A program made the position numbers and the translations under genes. A stretch of 64,000 bases of DNA from assembly GCF_014852005.1 (NCBI RefSeq), contig NZ_JACVAU010000001.1, positions 1,448,001 to 1,512,000 on the forward strand, written 5' to 3'. Shown here piece by piece: positions 8,749-17,896 of the stretch. The notes under the pieces are model-generated. The model worked only from the letters and a program-made list of their open reading frames with translations. It had not been told where the DNA came from and searched no databases. Numbering within the stretch: position 1 is the stretch's first letter; every line of letters begins with the position of its first letter. Source of the stretch: Pseudoxanthomonas sp. PXM03. GTDB taxonomy: Bacteria; Pseudomonadota; Gammaproteobacteria; Xanthomonadales; Xanthomonadaceae.

Positions 8749-10536
8749 TCAGTCGCCCGCAATGGCGGGTGCGTCGTCCTGCACGGCCACCAGCCGATGC
8801 GCCTGGTCGACCATGCCGACGAACTCTGCCTTCAGGCCATGCGGGTCACGGCCCGTCGCGCCGCGCGCGGTGCGCGCCACGTCGTTCCAGCTCCAGCCAT
8901 CGATACGCTGTCCGCCACGCAGCAGATCGGCATAGGCCGCTACCGCGCTGGCGAAGCGGAAGGCATTGCTGGGCTGGGTGGTCAGCGACGTGCTTGCGAT
9001 CGGCGTCTCGATCAGGCGGCTGCTGTCCTGGCCCGGCAGCTTGTACCGCAGGCGCACATGCGCGACCTCATTGGTGGAGGCACCGGCGGCGACCTGCTTG
9101 CCACCGTAACGCAGCGCGGGCAGGCGCTCGGCACTGCTGTCGACCGGCGTGATCTCGTACAGCGCCGTGACTTCGTGGCCCGCGCCGATGTCGCCGGCAT
9201 CCACCTTGTCGTTGGCGAAGTCCTCGTTGGCGAGCACGCGGTTCTCGTAGCCGATCAGACGATATTCCGAGACGACGGCGGGGTTGAATTCCACCTGGAT
9301 CTTCACGTCGCGGGCGATGGTCAGCAGGGTGGACTGCATTTCATCCACCAGTACCTTGCGTCCTTCCTGCAGCGTGTCGATGTAGGCATGGTTGCCGTCG
9401 CCGACATCGGCCAGGCGTTCGGCCATCGCATCGTTGTAGTTGCCGGTGCCGAAGCCAAGGGTGGTCAGCGCGATGCCCGACTTGCGCTGGTCGGCGACCA
9501 TGGTCTCCAGGGCATCCTGGCTGACCGTGCCCACGTTGAAGTCGCCATCGGTCGCCAGGATGACGCGGTTCACGCCGTCCTTGATGTAGGCCTGTTTCGC
9601 CATCGCATACGCCAGCCGGATGCCGTCGCCGCCGTTGGTGCTGCCGCCGGCCTGCAGGCGGTCCAGCGAGGCAAGGATCTCGTCGTGCCGGTCGCCCGGC
9701 GTGGGCGGCAGCACCAGGCCGGCCGATCCGGCGTACACCACGATGCTGACGCGGTCCTGCCTGCGCAACTGCGGGACCAGCTGGGCGAAGGACTGCTTCA
9801 GCAGCGGCAGTTTGTCCGGCGACTCCATCGAGCCGGAGGTGTCGAGCAGGAACACCAGATTGGCCGGCGGCAACGTGGCCTTCGGCACGTCGTAGCCCTT
9901 GATGCCCACCATCAGCACCTGGCGCTTCGCGTTCCAGGGCGCTGGGGCGAGTTCGGTGGTCACGTTGAAGGGACGGCTGCGGTCGCTGGGTGCGGCATGA
10001 CCGTAGCGGAAATAGTTGATGAATTCCTCCGCACGCACGGCGTCGGCAGGCGGCCGCTGGCCTTCGCGCAGCATGCGGCGCACGTTGCTGTAGCTGCCGG
10101 TGTCCACATCCACGGAGAAGGTGGAGACAGGTTCATCCAGCGTCCGGCGTACAGGGTTGTCGTCGCGCTCGGCATACTTCTCGGTGTTGGCAGGTTGCGC
10201 CTGCGGCGGCGGGGCCATGCCGCCCACCAGGTTTGCACTGCGATACGCGACCGTCGCCGGAGCGGGTGGCGGTGGTGGCGGTGCATGGGCATGGATCGGA
10301 GCTGCTGCTTTCGCTTGCCGGGCTTCCATGCGTTGGCCCGTGACAACGATGCTGTCCAGCGTGGACCGCTCGCGCCGCAGGGCCTCGGTACTGGCGGCAT
10401 CAGCGGCAGCCTCCGCAGCCGCGTAGGCGTCGGAGGGAGCGGCTTCCGCGTCGGACGCGGGGTGTGCAGGAGGACTGGATTGGCAGGCGGCCAGGACAGC
10501 GACGGCCAGCAGGGTGACGGTCAGACGGTGCGACAT
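8749..10536 (-). CDS. vWA-domain lipoprotein (YfbK-like) with a VTGQRM motif
   Basis: A 595-residue putative lipoprotein. The N-terminus MSHRLTVTLLAVAVLAACQS has a lipobox with Cys18. A von Willebrand factor type A domain lies at about 220-400 with an intact MIDAS (DTSGSM, then T and D further on), flanked by the N-terminal and C-terminal regions typical of YfbK-like proteins. The role of such proteins is not established; they are thought to act in the periplasm through metal-dependent protein contacts. Residues 58-70 read STLDSIVVTGQRM, the same motif seen in the anti-sigma-like protein and in TonB-dependent receptors, here preceding a proline tract. Confidence 0.88.
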   Translation of the reverse strand: MSHRLTVTLLAVAVLAACQSSPPAHPASDAEAAPSDAYAAAEAAADAASTEALRRERSTLDSIVVTGQRMEARQAKAAAPIHAHAPPPPPPAPATVAYRSANLVGGMAPPPQAQPANTEKYAERDDNPVRRTLDEPVSTFSVDVDTGSYSNVRRMLREGQRPPADAVRAEEFINYFRYGHAAPSDRSRPFNVTTELAPAPWNAKRQVLMVGIKGYDVPKATLPPANLVFLLDTSGSMESPDKLPLLKQSFAQLVPQLRRQDRVSIVVYAGSAGLVLPPTPGDRHDEILASLDRLQAGGSTNGGDGIRLAYAMAKQAYIKDGVNRVILATDGDFNVGTVSQDALETMVADQRKSGIALTTLGFGTGNYNDAMAERLADVGDGNHAYIDTLQEGRKVLVDEMQSTLLTIARDVKIQVEFNPAVVSEYRLIGYENRVLANEDFANDKVDAGDIGAGHEVTALYEITPVDSSAERLPALRYGGKQVAAGASTNEVAHVRLRYKLPGQDSSRLIETPIASTSLTTQPSNAFRFASAVAAYADLLRGGQRIDGWSWNDVARTARGATGRDPHGLKAEFVGMVDQAHRLVAVQDDAPAIAGD

Positions 10537-10631
10537 GGCGTGACTCCGTGTGTGGGACAGGGAGTCGAACGCACGGGGCGTGCGAGTGGGGTTGATCGCA
10601 TTGCCACCCGGCGGGTCGCCGGCCGGTGCGG

Positions 10632-10976
10632 CTACTCGATCACGCCCACATCCATGCCGTCATAGGCATCCAGGCCGTGCTCGTCGGCGAAGCGGTAAAG
10701 CGCCTGGTTGCGCTGGTCCAGGCTGTCGGGTGTGTGGATCTCGGTCTTCTCGACGTGCAGCCACCAGAGGTCGGGATCCTTGCGATTGTCCTTGTCTTCC
10801 AGGTACAGCGCGATCACGCGGTACCCCTGTTCCTGCAGTAACGGGACCACGGCTTCCAGCGCCGGCCGCGTGCCGTGGGTGAAGAAGTAGCCCCATACCA
10901 TCGGCTTGCTGAGATCCCATGGCGTTTCCCTGGCCATGTTGTCGAACATTTCGACAAGTTGTTCGCGGGTGATCAT
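10632..10976 (-). CDS. RraB-like ribonuclease E inhibitor-domain protein
   Basis: The 114-residue acidic protein (MITREQLVEMFDNM...) matches the small ribonuclease E inhibitor RraB/DUF695-like fold in length and in motifs such as GYRVIALYLED and LWWLHVEKTEIHTPDSLDQRN. RraB binds the C-terminal half of RNase E and reduces mRNA decay; whether this copy does so is inferred. The start ATG has a good AGGAG about 6 bases upstream. It stands alone between the vWA gene and xseA. Confidence 0.78.
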   Translation of the reverse strand: MITREQLVEMFDNMARETPWDLSKPMVWGYFFTHGTRPALEAVVPLLQEQGYRVIALYLEDKDNRKDPDLWWLHVEKTEIHTPDSLDQRNQALYRFADEHGLDAYDGMDVGVIE

Positions 10977-11115
10977 CTATTGCTCCTGGTGATGGGTACG
11001 TACGGGGGACAGCGGAAGGGCGAGCGCCGTTGTGCCGGTCTTGCTACCCCCGTATCCGGAGGTTGTGTCATGGACGTCGGCGAAGGCGCACAGCGCGATG
11101 CATGCGGTGGCGCGC

Positions 11116-12444
11116 TCATTCCGCCCTGAGTTTCAGTGTTCCATCGCCCAGTCGTGCATCGACCCTGTCGCCGGGCTGCACCTGCGTCACCGAACGCACC
11201 AGCGTGCCGTCTTCCTTCGTCACCAGCGCATAACCACGGGCGACGGTCGCGAGCGGGCTGATGGCCTCCAGTGAACGGGCCAGGCCACGCAGGCGCAGCG
11301 CCTCGCGTTGCAGCGTGCGCGCGACAGCCGCCTGGGGGCGCGGGGCGAGGGCGAGCAGGCGCGCGCGCACCTGTTCCAGTCGGCGCTGCGGTGCATGGGC
11401 TCGCAGGACCGCGGCCGCGTGACGAACCGCAGCAGCGCGACGCGCCTGCTGGTCTCGCCACAGGGCATGCAGGCGGCGGGCGGCGTCTTCCTGCCGGCGT
11501 CGGAGCATGTCCAACCGCGCCTGCGGACGCAGTGCATTGAGACGCAGCGCGGCGCGGTCGGCGCGCTGCATGGCGTTGCGCAGCCTGTGCGTCTGGGTGG
11601 TGGCGAGCCGGCGCTGCAGCGCGTGTACGCGCGTCAGCAGATCGCGCCGGTCCGGCACCAGCAGCTCCGCTGCGACCGAGGGCGTTGGCGCGCGCAGATC
11701 AGCGGCGAAATCGGCGAGGGTGAAGTCGGTCTCGTGGCCGACGGCGGACACGACGGGGACGGGCGAGGCAGCGATGGCGCGGGCCAGGCGCTCGTCATTG
11801 AAGGCCCACAGGTCTTCGAGCGAGCCACCGCCGCGGGTGACCAGCAGCGCGTCATAACGACCACCCCGCGCCGCGCGCTGCAGCATGTCGACGATCTGTG
11901 CGGCCGCGGTTTCGCCCTGCACCTGCACGGGCAGCACGTCGACTTCCAGCAGCGGGAAGCGGCGCTGCAACACGCTCAGTACATCGCGCACCGCGGCGCC
12001 GGTCGGCGAGGTCAGTATGCCCAGCCGCCGAACGTGCTCGGGCAGGGGACGTTTGCGGGCGTCGTCGAACAGGCCTTCCGCCGCGAGCCTGGCCTTCAGT
12101 TCATCGAACGCGCGCCGCAACGCGCCTTCGCCGGCTTCCTCCAGGCTGTCGATCACCAGCTGGTAGTCGCCGCGCGCTTCGTACAGGGTCAGCCGGCCCC
12201 GCGCCAGCACGCGCAGACCCTCGCGCGGGGCGAACTTCAGCCATTGGCTCTTGGGCTTGAACATGGCGCAGCGCACCTGCGCGCGCGCGTCCTTCAGGGT
12301 GAAGTACAGATGGCCCGAGGCCGGACGGGTGACGTTGCCCAGTTCGCCTTCCACCCATACCAGCGGAAACGCGCCTTCCAGCAGGTCGCGGGCCAGGGTG
12401 TTCAATTGGGTGGGCGTAAGGATGTCGCGGGCGGTGTCGGTCAT
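11116..12444 (-). CDS. xseA: Exodeoxyribonuclease VII large subunit
   Basis: A 442-residue protein, close to the 456 of E. coli XseA. The N-terminal OB-fold runs from about 10 to 105 ([35 protein letters not shown]), then the catalytic domain with [26 protein letters not shown] and [30 protein letters not shown], then a long helical region that binds several XseB subunits, and the C-terminal [16 protein letters not shown] segment. With XseB it degrades single-stranded DNA from both ends in repair. The start at 12444 (MTDTARDIL) is chosen from family conservation. xseB is not in the window. Confidence 0.95.
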   Translation of the reverse strand: MTDTARDILTPTQLNTLARDLLEGAFPLVWVEGELGNVTRPASGHLYFTLKDARAQVRCAMFKPKSQWLKFAPREGLRVLARGRLTLYEARGDYQLVIDSLEEAGEGALRRAFDELKARLAAEGLFDDARKRPLPEHVRRLGILTSPTGAAVRDVLSVLQRRFPLLEVDVLPVQVQGETAAAQIVDMLQRAARGGRYDALLVTRGGGSLEDLWAFNDERLARAIAASPVPVVSAVGHETDFTLADFAADLRAPTPSVAAELLVPDRRDLLTRVHALQRRLATTQTHRLRNAMQRADRAALRLNALRPQARLDMLRRRQEDAARRLHALWRDQQARRAAAVRHAAAVLRAHAPQRRLEQVRARLLALAPRPQAAVARTLQREALRLRGLARSLEAISPLATVARGYALVTKEDGTLVRSVTQVQPGDRVDARLGDGTLKLRAE

Positions 12445-12562
12445 GCGGGAAGGATAAACGGTGGCGGTCTCATCGCCGCGAAGAGGTGCGACAGGGGGTC
12501 GCAGCCGCAGGGGCGGGTTCCATGATGGAATGACCGCGTCCCACCGCCCTGGAGTCTTCCGC

Positions 12563-13858
12563 ATGCGCCGTTTCCCCTGGCCCCGCGCCTCCGTGCCGAT
12601 CATGCTGACGATGCTGACGATGCTGGCGGCGTGCGCTCCCGCTGACGAGATGCCGTCCGCGGCGCGCACCGGGCCTGTCTCCGTGGTGAAGACGGTGGAT
12701 ATGCCGGCGCCGTCCGTCGCCGCGCAGCCCGACCTGATGGCGACGCCCGACGGTGCGCTGCTGCTGAGCTGGGTGGAACCGATGGGCGAGGCGGGTCACC
12801 GCCTGCGCTTCAGCCGCCTGGCTGCGGGCGCGCAGGGATGGGATGCGCCGCGCACGATCGCGGAAGGGACCGGCTGGTTCGTCAACTGGGCGGACACGCC
12901 GCACATCTACGCCATGCCGGATGGCTCGCTGTGGGCGCATTGGTTGAGAAGCACCGGGCCGGCGCGCATGGACTACGGCATCGACCTGGTGCGCTCCGGC
13001 GACGGCGGCGCGACGTGGAGCGCGCCGCAACTGGTGCATCCGTCCGGCACGCCGGGTGACCATGGCTTCGTGACGTTCTGGCCGCAGGCGCGCGACCGGC
13101 TGGGCATCGCCTGGCTGGACAGTCGGCAGAAGGCCGCCGACGGCGCGCACGCGCATCACGATGACGGCCACCATGGTGCCGGCGCCCCGATGATGCTGCG
13201 CGCCGCGCTCTACGATGCGGAGGCGAAGCAGGGGGCCGAGTGGCCGCTGGATACGTCGACCTGTGATTGCTGCACCACGTCTTCCGCCATGACCGATCGC
13301 GGCGCCGTGGTCGTCTACCGCGGACGGGGCGAGGGCGAGATCCGCGATACGCGCATCGTCCGTTTCGATGGCGAGCGCTGGACCACGCCACGCGACGTGC
13401 ATGAGGATGGCTGGCAGATCGCCGGGTGCCCGGTGAATGGCCCGGTGGTCGTCGCCGAGGGTGGCACGGTCTGGGTGGCCTGGTACACGGAGGCGGACGG
13501 CATGCCCGAGTTGCGCGCGGCGCGTTCGCAGGATGCCGGCGACAGCTTCGATGCGCCCGTGACGCTGGCGAAGGGCACGCAGGTGCTCGGGCGGTTGGGG
13601 CTCGCGCGCGGCGACGGCCATCTGGTGGTGGCCTGGCTTGAACAGTCACCGGACGAGCAGCAGGTGCTGGTGCTTGCACGGCATGACGAGCGTTGGGGCC
13701 AGGCGCAGCGTACCGAGGTCGCCAGGCTGTCCGCGCGCGGCCGCGCAAGTGGTATCCCACGCGTGCAGTGGCATGCCGGTGCGGCATGGCTGGCATGGAC
13801 CGACGTCGATGGCGACGCGCCGCGAATGAAAGGCGCGCGCGTGACGTTCACGCGTTGA
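12563..13858 (+). CDS. BNR/sialidase-like lipoprotein with His- and Cys-rich segments
   Basis: A 431-residue putative lipoprotein (lipobox ..[10 protein letters not shown], Cys about 19-20). The body has repeated Asp-box-like strands typical of the sialidase/BNR beta-propeller (e.g. [22 protein letters not shown]), but I do not see a sialidase arginine triad, so enzymatic function is not claimed. Two odd segments stand out: a His-rich run near 195-208 ([12 protein letters not shown]) and CDCC near 233-236, with another Cys in AGCPVNGP. These suggest metal binding. It is followed by a DUF2946 gene and a TonB-dependent receptor in the same direction, a context I associate with copper handling. 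Start at 12563 with GGAG 8 bases upstream. Confidence 0.75.
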   Translation: MRRFPWPRASVPIMLTMLTMLAACAPADEMPSAARTGPVSVVKTVDMPAPSVAAQPDLMATPDGALLLSWVEPMGEAGHRLRFSRLAAGAQGWDAPRTIAEGTGWFVNWADTPHIYAMPDGSLWAHWLRSTGPARMDYGIDLVRSGDGGATWSAPQLVHPSGTPGDHGFVTFWPQARDRLGIAWLDSRQKAADGAHAHHDDGHHGAGAPMMLRAALYDAEAKQGAEWPLDTSTCDCCTTSSAMTDRGAVVVYRGRGEGEIRDTRIVRFDGERWTTPRDVHEDGWQIAGCPVNGPVVVAEGGTVWVAWYTEADGMPELRAARSQDAGDSFDAPVTLAKGTQVLGRLGLARGDGHLVVAWLEQSPDEQQVLVLARHDERWGQAQRTEVARLSARGRASGIPRVQWHAGAAWLAWTDVDGDAPRMKGARVTFTR

Positions 13859-13911
13859 CCCGGGGTGCGGCATTCCGTCGCACCTGACCCCTCCGTGTCG
13901 CTGCGTCTAGA

Positions 13912-14319
13912 ATGCCGCCCGTGATCCGATCGCACGCCTTGCTCCGACCGATGCTGCAGCTGGCCCTGCTGGCCGCGCTGCTGATGGCGTTCGCGCCGTC
14001 CGTCACGCGATGGGTGAGCGACACGGGCTCGCAGGTGTTGGCCGGGTGGACCGAACTGTGCACCACCGGTGGCATCAAATGGGTCGACACCCGCGCCGGA
14101 TCACCGATGGAGGAATCGCCCGCACCGGCCGGCATGCCGATGGGCGCCGATTGCGCGTACTGCATGCTGGCCGCTGCATTGCCGCTGTTGCTGCTCTGCA
14201 TCGCATTGCTTTTCCCGCGTCTCTCCGGAGACGTCATCGCAAGCGTCGTGACGCTTCCTCGCACGAGACGCCTGCGCCTGCGCGGCCTGGGCGGACAAGG
14301 GCCGCCCGTCCTGCTCTGA
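13912..14319 (+). CDS. DUF2946-family membrane protein
   Basis: The 135-residue protein has an N-terminal hydrophobic segment (LQLALLAALLMAFAPSVTRWV), a DCAYC motif after a Met-rich stretch (GMPMGADCAYCMLA), and a second membrane segment (ALPLLLLCIALLF). This layout fits the DUF2946 family, often encoded beside copper-related genes and TonB-dependent receptors. The CxxC and methionines could bind copper. The biochemical role is unknown. It lies 53 bp after the BNR lipoprotein and about 60 bp before the receptor, so the three probably form one operon. A GTG at 13921 is an alternative start. Confidence 0.72.
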   Translation: MPPVIRSHALLRPMLQLALLAALLMAFAPSVTRWVSDTGSQVLAGWTELCTTGGIKWVDTRAGSPMEESPAPAGMPMGADCAYCMLAAALPLLLLCIALLFPRLSGDVIASVVTLPRTRRLRLRGLGGQGPPVLL

Positions 14320-14381
14320 ACCACAAGACCTCCCGTTGATCGTGCGGCCCGTGCGCTGCGTCCTTGTGCTTTGGAGTTTCC

Positions 14382-16583
14382 ATGTCCCTGTCTTCCTGCG
14401 CGGCGCTGCGTGCGTCGCGCCTGTCCGTGGCCGTCCTGGTGGCCCTGTCGTTTCCGATCGTTGTACATGCCGCCGAGCGCATCACGTTGCCCGATGGTTC
14501 CCGTGCCACCCAGCTCGATGCCGTCGAGGTCAAGGGCCATGCGGCGCAACTCGACAAGGCCGCCGGCACCGGCACGCGCCTGGCGTTGAGCGTCATGCAG
14601 ACACCGGCGTCGATCACGGTGATCGACCGCGAAACACTTGACGCACGCGGCGTGCGTACTACCCAGGAAGCGCTGTCGGGCATCCCCGGACTGACGGTCG
14701 CCTCGCCGCCGGGCAACGGCAATGCGGTGACGTATCGCGGCTTCTCCGGCAGCCAGATCACCCAACTGTTCAACGGCATCGATGTGCAGTACGCCAGCAT
14801 CGCCGCGCGTCCGGTGGACGCGTGGCAGTACGAACGGGTGGAGGCCATCGGCGGTCCGTCGAGCTTCCTGTACGGTGCCGGCGCCGTCGGCGGCACGATC
14901 AACTACGTCACCCGGCTGGCGCGGCTGGATCGCGACGAAGCCGCGGTGCAGGCGTCGTGGGGCTCATTCCGCGACGGCACGCTGGCCATGGGCGCCAATC
15001 TGCGCATCGGCGGCGAGGATGCGCGCCAGGCGATCCGGATGGACGCCAGTACGCGCGATGCCGAGAGCTGGATCGATGGTCAGGAGCGCGAGGCGTCGAC
15101 GCTGGCCGCATCGTGGCTGGTGCAATTGGCGTCCACGGTTCGCCACACGCTGGCCGTCGAGTACCAGCAGGAAGACAGCCATCGTCCCTACTGGGGTACG
15201 CCCGTGCGCCCGCCAGCGACCGGCCGGTTGTCGGTGCTGCCGGAAACGGTCGGGCGCAACTACAACGTCGCCGACGGCTACTACGGACAGGAGGTGCTGT
15301 GGGCGCGCTCGCTGCTGGAATGGACACCGGGTGAGCGCGACACCGTGCGCAACACCATCTACCACTACGACGCGCTGCGCGATTACCGCAACGTCGAAAG
15401 CTACCGCCTGGCCGCCGGCAACGACGGCGTGGTCCGCTCAGGTACGCTGCTGCAGCGCCATGACCAGCAGGTCTACGGCAACCGGCTGGAGTGGACTCAC
15501 GAGGGCGTTCTGTTCGACCTGCCGACGCAATGGGCGACCGGCCTCGACGTCAGCTACAACCGCCAGACACGCTTTCCCCTGTCGCTGTCGGCCACGGTGG
15601 ACACGGTGCCGCTCGACGCGGTGACGCCGGGCCGCTTCCTCGACGTGCCCGGCACGGCGATCGTCTACACGCCCGACCGCACCAACCGGCTGCGCACGCA
15701 GGCGGTGTACGTGGAAAACATGACCGAGCTGGCCCCGTCGCTGTCGTTGCTGACCGGGCTGCGCCATGACCGCATCGTGCTGGACGTGGTCAATCATCGC
15801 GCCGTGTCGGCGACCAATCCGGCGCGTTTCGAGCGCAAGTACACCCCCACCACGGGCCGCGCCGCGCTCAACTGGGCCATCACCCTGCAGGCGAGCATCT
15901 ACGCGCAGTACAGCACGGCGGCCGATCCGCCGGCCGGCATCCTCAGCACCGCCAATTTCGCCACCCTGCGGGACTTCGACCTGACCACGGGAAGGCAGGT
16001 CGAAATCGGAACGAAACTGCAGACGCAGGACGGACGCAGTTTCGCCACGCTGGCCGCGTATCGCATCGTGCGCCGCAATCTCGCGATCACCGATCCCGCC
16101 AATCCGGGCCAGACGGTGCCGGTGGGCCAGCAGTCGGCGCGCGGCATCGAGGCAAGTTTCGGCTGGCGTCCGCAGGCATCGCTGAACATCGAAGGCAACC
16201 TGGCCTGGGTGGATGCCACGCTGGACGACTTCTACGAGAACGTCGGCGGCGTGTCCGTGTCGCGCGCGGGACGCCGGCCCACCAACACGCCTTCGCGCGT
16301 GGGCAACCTGTGGGTGGACTACGCCTTCGGCCCGCGCTGGTCAGCCGGCGTGGACCTGCGCGGCGTGTCCTCGCGCTACGCCAACGCCGCCAACACGCTG
16401 TCGACGGCGGGTTATGCCACCTGGGGCGCGCACGTGGATTTCAAGTGGAACGTGAGCACGGAGCTCACCCTGCGCGGCCGCAACCTCAGCGACCGCACCC
16501 ATGTCGTGTACACGCTGGGCAGCACGATGGCCTATCTCGGCGATCCACGCAGCTGGGAGGTGGTGCTGCGCAAGACGTTCTGA
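14382..16583 (+). CDS. TonB-dependent siderophore-type receptor
   Basis: An outer-membrane receptor of 733 residues. A signal peptide (about 1-29, ending VVHA) is followed by a TonB-box-like QLDAVEVKG, the plug domain (about 60-175: SVMQTPASITVIDRETLDARGV, EALSGIPGLTV, RVEAIGGPSSFLYGAGAVGGTINYVT) and a 22-stranded barrel that ends in the expected aromatic residue (VVLRKTF). The plug type is that of siderophore receptors (FhuE/FpvA class). Downstream of a DUF2946 gene and a His/Cys-rich lipoprotein, the substrate may be a metal chelate rather than a classical siderophore. Start ATG 14382 has GGAG at a good distance. Confidence 0.9.
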   Translation: MSLSSCAALRASRLSVAVLVALSFPIVVHAAERITLPDGSRATQLDAVEVKGHAAQLDKAAGTGTRLALSVMQTPASITVIDRETLDARGVRTTQEALSGIPGLTVASPPGNGNAVTYRGFSGSQITQLFNGIDVQYASIAARPVDAWQYERVEAIGGPSSFLYGAGAVGGTINYVTRLARLDRDEAAVQASWGSFRDGTLAMGANLRIGGEDARQAIRMDASTRDAESWIDGQEREASTLAASWLVQLASTVRHTLAVEYQQEDSHRPYWGTPVRPPATGRLSVLPETVGRNYNVADGYYGQEVLWARSLLEWTPGERDTVRNTIYHYDALRDYRNVESYRLAAGNDGVVRSGTLLQRHDQQVYGNRLEWTHEGVLFDLPTQWATGLDVSYNRQTRFPLSLSATVDTVPLDAVTPGRFLDVPGTAIVYTPDRTNRLRTQAVYVENMTELAPSLSLLTGLRHDRIVLDVVNHRAVSATNPARFERKYTPTTGRAALNWAITLQASIYAQYSTAADPPAGILSTANFATLRDFDLTTGRQVEIGTKLQTQDGRSFATLAAYRIVRRNLAITDPANPGQTVPVGQQSARGIEASFGWRPQASLNIEGNLAWVDATLDDFYENVGGVSVSRAGRRPTNTPSRVGNLWVDYAFGPRWSAGVDLRGVSSRYANAANTLSTAGYATWGAHVDFKWNVSTELTLRGRNLSDRTHVVYTLGSTMAYLGDPRSWEVVLRKTF

Positions 16584-16653
16584 TGGGGACCCGCGCGCGG
16601 TGGCAAGGCGTGTTTCGGTAAGGTAGTGGCCGGACACCCGGAGGAAGCCTGCC

Positions 16654-17328
16654 ATGCGCGGTCTCGATTTCAGTTCATGGCAGGGCCTGTTGACCACGCT
16701 GGCAGGGCTGGCGCTGATCACCGTGATCGGCGTCGGCATCCGCCTGCTGGTGATGCAGACGGTGCAGGAGCGGCGGGCGCGCGAGAACCGCCAGATCAAC
16801 GAGCGCCTGCGCACGCTGATCGCGGCCTACAAGGTGCTGGGCGGCTCGTTTACCGGCGATCTCGACGTCGATCCCACCCACCTGCGCGAACTGCGCCAGC
16901 GTGCGCGGGAAGAGGGTCTGGACGCCGCCGATGAAGGCAGCGACCGCGCTCGCCGCATCCGCGATGCGGTCGAGGCTGCGCTCTCGGACATCATCCTGCT
17001 GGGCACGGACGAGCAGGTGCGACTGGCGGCGCAGGCGGCCACCGACCTCGCGGCGGGGCGTCCCATCCATACTGCTGCGCTAGTGGTGTCGCTGCGCGAT
17101 TTCATCCGCAGCGTGCTCGATCTGCAGCCCATCCCGTCTGCGGTGTCGATCCCGCGCCAGGGGCCGGCGCGGCCGGTGGCCTCCAAAGGCAAGGGCGAGG
17201 GCGGGAAAGGCGAGGGACGCCAGAGCGGCGGAGACGGGGGTGCAGGGATGGGCGCGGCCGGCATCGGTGCCGGCGCGGGCATGGGGATCGGCGCGGCGGT
17301 CGATCCGGACCGCGACCCCGCGCGCTGA
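16654..17328 (+). CDS. Membrane-anchored protein of unknown function
   Basis: I do not recognise a named family. The 224-residue product has one N-terminal membrane helix (about 11-34), a cytoplasmic helical domain with many Arg and Glu (about 35-160; ERLRTLIAAYKVLGGSFTGDL), and a low-complexity Gly/Ala/Lys tail (about 175-224). The start has a good GGAGGAAG upstream. It lies after the receptor in the same direction with a 70-bp gap, and ends three bases before the convergent response regulator gene, so transcripts overlap tail to tail. Confidence 0.7.
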   Translation: MRGLDFSSWQGLLTTLAGLALITVIGVGIRLLVMQTVQERRARENRQINERLRTLIAAYKVLGGSFTGDLDVDPTHLRELRQRAREEGLDAADEGSDRARRIRDAVEAALSDIILLGTDEQVRLAAQAATDLAAGRPIHTAALVVSLRDFIRSVLDLQPIPSAVSIPRQGPARPVASKGKGEGGKGEGRQSGGDGGAGMGAAGIGAGAGMGIGAAVDPDRDPAR

Positions 17329-17331
17329 CGC

Positions 17332-17886
17332 TTACTCGTCGATCCAGCGCCGCTCCGGCCCGGGTCGCTTGGCCAGCTTGCGCTGCAGCGAGCGCCGGTG
17401 CATGCCAAGCAAGCGTGCAGCGGCGGAGATGTTGCCTTCGGTTTCGGCCAGCGCCTGCTGGATGTGTTCCCATTCCAGCCTACTGAGCGGCGTCATGGTG
17501 TCTTCGGCCGCATCGGCATCGTCCAGCGGTGTGGCGGGTGTCTCCAGTCCCAGCGCACGCAGGATCGTCGGCACAGTGGCAGGCTTGGGCAGGTAGTCGT
17601 CGGCGCCACGCTTGATGGATTCCACCGCGGTGGCGACGCTCGCGTAGCCAGTGACCAGCAGGATCTGCATGTCGGCGCGGATGCCGCGCAAGGGTTCGAT
17701 CAGCGCCAGGCCGGAATCGACACCCAGTTTCAGGTCGACCAGGGCGAAATCGGGCAGGCACTCGCGCGCCCGCGCCAGCGCACTGGCGGCGTCCAGTGCG
17801 ATCTCGGTCTCGATGCCCTTGCGCGCCAGGCTGCGCTGCAGGGTGCGCGCGTAGAGTTCGTCGTCGTCGACCAGAAGGCCTTTCAT
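17332..17886 (-). CDS. regA: RegA/PrrA-type response regulator
   Basis: A 184-residue regulator. The receiver domain has the acidic pair VDDDE, phospho-acceptor Asp in LVDLKLG, the conserved Thr in LLVTGYAS and Lys in LPKP. A short linker leads to a C-terminal Fis-type helix-turn-helix (EWEHIQQALAETEGNISAAARLLGMHRRSLQRKL). This architecture, without a sigma-54 domain, is that of RegA/PrrA/ActR, the redox response regulator. It starts 10 bp after the stop of the RegB-like kinase; the frame is open further upstream but those codons overlap the kinase gene. Confidence 0.87.
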   Translation of the reverse strand: MKGLLVDDDELYARTLQRSLARKGIETEIALDAASALARARECLPDFALVDLKLGVDSGLALIEPLRGIRADMQILLVTGYASVATAVESIKRGADDYLPKPATVPTILRALGLETPATPLDDADAAEDTMTPLSRLEWEHIQQALAETEGNISAAARLLGMHRRSLQRKLAKRPGPERRWIDE

Positions 17887-17896
17887 CGGATGTGTC

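Noticed and set aside
11053-11129. A very short frame downstream of xseA (MDVGEGAQRDACGG..)
   Set aside because: Nineteen codons with no ribosome site, overlapping the end of xseA on the other strand.
12563-13858. A true sialidase
   Set aside because: Asp-box-like repeats are present, but the arginine triad and catalytic Tyr/Glu pattern are not seen; the His/Cys segments suggest something else.
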